Below, in pieces: positions 6,088 through 7,867 of a DNA stretch of 7,867 bases. The DNA is taken from positions 1-7,867 of the forward strand of contig JACMJI010000015.1 in assembly GCA_014380705.1 (NCBI GenBank), in the 5' to 3' direction. Source of the stretch: Gorillibacterium sp. (GTDB taxonomy: Bacteria > Bacillota > Bacilli > Paenibacillales > NBRC-103111). Within the stretch, counting starts at the first letter, position 1. Each line of letters begins with the position of its first letter. The translations under genes and the position numbers were made by a program. The notes below the pieces were generated by a model. That model had not been told where the DNA came from. It saw nothing but the letters and a program-made list of their open reading frames with translations, and did not search any database.

Positions 6088-6906
6088 CTAACCCACTTTG
6101 GTCGCTTTTATAATGGCGGATACGATGTATTGATCCAAGTTCGCGCCTGGAATCCAATCTTTAATAAACGATTTGGATTCATCTTTGGGTTCGATGGAAA
6201 TATCGCTAAAACCACTTTGCACAAGCATTGACTCTAGATCCCCGATAGATGAGGCCCCTGAAATGCATCCCGAATAAAACTTATCCATATCATTTTTGAT
6301 TTCAGGGGGAAGCTCTGCTGTTGTGACAATGTCAGAAATAGCGAGTCGACCGCCAGGCTTGAGCACACGGAATGCCTCGTTGAACACCTGTTGTTTATCC
6401 GGAGATAGGTTGATCACACAATTGGAAATAATGACATTCACGGTTTGATTGGCAACAGGTAAATGTTCAATTTCGCCTAGGCGGAAATCTGTATTTGTAA
6501 AGCCACCCTTAACTGCGTTGCTGCGGGCTCGACTAACCATTTCAGGCGTCATATCTACTCCAATGACACCACCGCTATTACCCACCTGACGTGAAGCAAG
6601 AAAACAATCAAAACCTCCGCCACTTCCCAAATCCAGCACAACCTCACCTGCCTGCAAAGCCGCAATAGCTTGGGGGTTTCCACAGCCAAGGCCAAGGTTT
6701 GCACCAGCAGGGACCGCGTTTAATTCATCTGCCGAGTAGCCAATCTGAGCAGATATATCGAAATCGGATGGTGTACTGCAGCAGTTGTTTTCGTTGTGCG
6801 AAGGATTACTTGTTGGACAACAAGAATCTCCTGTATCATTCAGTACAATTTGTTTATAACGGTTGCGGACATTTTGCCGAATTTGATCATTTGTAAGCTT
6901 TGTCAT
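6088..6906 (-). CDS. arsM: Arsenite S-adenosylmethionine methyltransferase ArsM
   Basis: The 272-residue protein is a class I SAM-dependent methyltransferase: motif I VLDLGSGGGFD (90-100), acidic end of the second strand GVDMTPEM (116-123), and KPGGRLAISD (183-192). The arsenic-binding cysteines are recognisable by context: C75 in LGLGCGNP, C163 in SNCVINL and C214 in YSGCISGA, matching the three conserved cysteines of characterised ArsM enzymes. ArsM methylates As(III) stepwise to mono-, di- and trimethyl arsenicals, the last being volatile. Two further vicinal pairs, C29-C30 and C42-C43, sit near the N-terminus and may help capture metalloid. AAAGGAG precedes the ATG by 8 bases. It lies 51 bases after the MarR-type gene, almost certainly co-transcribed. 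No arsR, arsB or arsC is visible, so this is a stand-alone methylation unit here. Confidence 0.93.
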   Translation of the reverse strand: MTKLTNDQIRQNVRNRYKQIVLNDTGDSCCPTSNPSHNENNCCSTPSDFDISAQIGYSADELNAVPAGANLGLGCGNPQAIAALQAGEVVLDLGSGGGFDCFLASRQVGNSGGVIGVDMTPEMVSRARSNAVKGGFTNTDFRLGEIEHLPVANQTVNVIISNCVINLSPDKQQVFNEAFRVLKPGGRLAISDIVTTAELPPEIKNDMDKFYSGCISGASSIGDLESMLVQSGFSDISIEPKDESKSFIKDWIPGANLDQYIVSAIIKATKVG

Positions 6907-6957
6907 CTAAATCACTCCTTTTATTTGTATAGTGCAAGTATAAGAGAGGAAAAAATT

Positions 6958-7407
6958 TTACCCTGTTACGGGTCTGCAGCACTTATCAGATTTGCCCATG
7001 GCCTCATTTAACAGCGTAATGGAACGAATAACCATCTCACTTTCGAACTCACTCATATAAGAAAAAACCTCGCCAAGATAGGCATTCATCTGCTGGTCAA
7101 TTGTCGTGGCAACGTATTTTCCTTGAACGGTGAGGGAGAGGGTATAGACTCTCCGGTCGCTTGGGTCTGGCGTTTTCTGGATCAATTCCATTGTAATCAA
7201 GGATTGAACCTGCCTGCTGAACGTTGTAATGTCTGTTCCTAACGCCTCGGCGATTTGCTGCATCGATGGATTATGCCGACGATCCACTTCATAAAGAATG
7301 TGGCTTTGCACTAGCGATACATCTTTGCCCAGAGTGGAACAGCAGTATTTGTTTAGTAAGCCAAAGCGTCGGGACATGATCTGGAAGAGTTCGCGAGTGT
7401 TTTCCAT
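6958..7407 (-). CDS. MarR-family transcriptional regulator with vicinal cysteine pairs
   Basis: The protein is a typical MarR-family dimeric winged-helix regulator: dimerisation helices at both ends, HTH at about 48-71 (SMQQIAEALGTDITTFSRQV) and a wing with DPSDRR (81-86). It carries two adjacent-cysteine pairs, C22-C23 in helix 1 and C143-C144 at the extreme C-terminus; these fall in the two parts of MarR proteins that come together in the dimer and suggest thiol or metalloid sensing. I chose the ATG at 7407 (149 residues), because AGAGGTG lies 9 bases upstream of it. A GTG at 7419 would add four residues (MYDP), but would overlap that Shine-Dalgarno and leave none for itself. Its promoter carries a palindrome over the -35, so autoregulation of the marR-arsM operon is likely. 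The alternative is a redox (OhrR-like) sensor. Confidence 0.88.
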   Translation of the reverse strand: MENTRELFQIMSRRFGLLNKYCCSTLGKDVSLVQSHILYEVDRRHNPSMQQIAEALGTDITTFSRQVQSLITMELIQKTPDPSDRRVYTLSLTVQGKYVATTIDQQMNAYLGEVFSYMSEFESEMVIRSITLLNEAMGKSDKCCRPVTG

Positions 7408-7430
7408 AGGGTCATACACCTCTTGATTTA

Positions 7431-7459
7431 GTTATACCTTATTTAATTGCAAATTGCAA
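7431..7459 (-). promoter_or_regulatory. Promoter of the marR-type / arsM operon
   Basis: On the minus strand TTGCAA (7459-7454) and TATAAC (7436-7431) stand exactly 17 bases apart, 4 and 5 of 6 consensus matches. The RBS and ATG of the MarR-type gene follow after a normal leader. The promoter sits in the 68-base gap after the iron chaperone gene, so the regulator and arsM can be transcribed independently of it, although no terminator separates them. Confidence 0.65.
7447..7459. promoter_or_regulatory. Palindromic operator candidate for the MarR-type regulator
   Basis: TTGCAAATTGCAA reads as two TTGCAA half-sites (each its own reverse complement) around one A; on the + strand it is also a tandem ATTGCAA repeat (7446-7452 and 7453-7459). 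It covers the -35 of the operon promoter. TTGCAA-type palindromes are common MarR-family targets, and the location favours repression by the protein encoded just downstream. Confidence 0.55.
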
Positions 7460-7475
7460 CTATAAATTTTCTATA

Positions 7476-7844
7476 TTACCGCCAGAAAGTTGAACAGCTT
7501 GCCTTATCCAAAATATTAAACTCGATCATTAACGCAAGTAAGGAGAAATCAACCGGACGATCCCATTTGATACGTACCAATTGCGTGGTGTGATCATAGC
7601 CAGCTTGCTTAATTTCATCAGAAAAATGATTAATCCCTGCCACTTCAGGGGCAACGGCCAAATGATGGTTGGCTATACTAAAGCCAATAATAAATGTGCC
7701 GTGATCTGTAAACATAGGTTGATTCCACGCTATTTTCGGCATTAGACTTGGAAATTTTTCACTTACCCAAGCTAAAACTTCTTCCGCACGTTCCCGATGT
7801 TGCGGGTTGTCAATCTTCGCTAAATATTCTGCAAAAACCTCCAT
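7476..7844 (-). CDS. fra: Frataxin-like iron chaperone Fra/YdhG (DUF1801 family)
   Basis: At 122 residues this closely resembles Bacillus subtilis YdhG (Fra), a frataxin-like fold of the DUF1801 family. Recognisable blocks are [20 protein letters not shown] (4-23), [28 protein letters not shown], an ending with [15 protein letters not shown], and the terminal C-S-T-F-W-R. In B. subtilis this protein is reported to bind iron and deliver it for iron-sulfur cluster and haem synthesis; acidic and histidine residues fit such a role. It is cytosolic, with no signal peptide. The ATG is preceded by AGGAGG at proper spacing. The promoter is outside the window or at its edge. It is followed on the same strand, after 68 bases, by the MarR-type gene with its own promoter. 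Whether the shared location with arsM matters is unknown. Confidence 0.83.
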   Translation of the reverse strand: MEVFAEYLAKIDNPQHRERAEEVLAWVSEKFPSLMPKIAWNQPMFTDHGTFIIGFSIANHHLAVAPEVAGINHFSDEIKQAGYDHTTQLVRIKWDRPVDFSLLALMIEFNILDKASCSTFWR

Positions 7845-7867
7845 CTTGTTTCCTCCTATAATACCCG

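Noticed and set aside
6907..6957. Second promoter or MarR site between the MarR-type gene and arsM (minus-strand TTGCAC and TATACA)
   Set aside because: The two hexamers are only a few bases apart and cannot pair as -35/-10, and the half-site has no partner with proper symmetry. The short gap fits simple co-transcription.
7857..7863. TATAAT/TATTAT at the right edge as the promoter of the iron chaperone gene
   Set aside because: On the minus strand it directly abuts the AGGAGG ribosome binding site, so transcription would start at or after it. The upstream context is cut off by the window edge.

Overview
The window looks like chromosome from a Gram-positive, low-to-mid GC member of the Bacillales, most likely Paenibacillus or a close relative. 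The basis is strong AGGAG-type ribosome binding sites, frequent TTG/GTG starts, compact intrinsic terminators, and genes that resemble Bacillales families (a KdpE-like regulator, a Fra/YdhG-like iron chaperone, an MbcS-like acyl-CoA synthetase). No rRNA, tRNA, CRISPR array, transposase or phage gene is visible, and no gene-free stretch exceeds 300 bases.

Left part (1-2650, + strand). The window opens inside a gene whose visible end resembles the helical C-terminus of a family 2 glycosyltransferase. Around 205-222 this reading frame runs, out of frame, into the last ~35 codons of a KdpD-like sensor histidine kinase. The kinase stop overlaps the TTG start of an intact KdpE-like response regulator (319-1047). 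This looks like a deletion or recombination scar that removed nearly all of the kinase and left an orphan regulator. A lipoprotein metallophosphoesterase (1108-2304) and a one-domain rhodanese (2333-2650) follow, closed by an intrinsic terminator (2732-2763).

Middle part (2774-5974, + strand). A TetR-family repressor (2842-3486) overlaps by 4 bases a polytopic membrane protein with two 4Fe-4S clusters (3483-4220). Their promoter carries a perfect 8-1-8 palindrome, AGACCGACGGTCGGTCT, a textbook TetR-type autoregulatory operator. After another terminator, an acyl-CoA synthetase (4382-5974) has its own promoter.

Right part (6005-7867, - strand). A 13-bp perfect hairpin (6005-6041) separates the convergent halves. 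On the minus strand lie, in transcription order, a Fra/YdhG-like iron chaperone, a MarR-family regulator and an ArsM arsenite methyltransferase. The MarR protein has two vicinal Cys-Cys pairs, and its promoter has a TTGCAA-A-TTGCAA palindrome over the -35. Together this suggests a self-contained arsenic-responsive methylation operon controlled by a MarR protein rather than by ArsR; this is the most interesting hypothesis in the window, but it is inferred, not shown.
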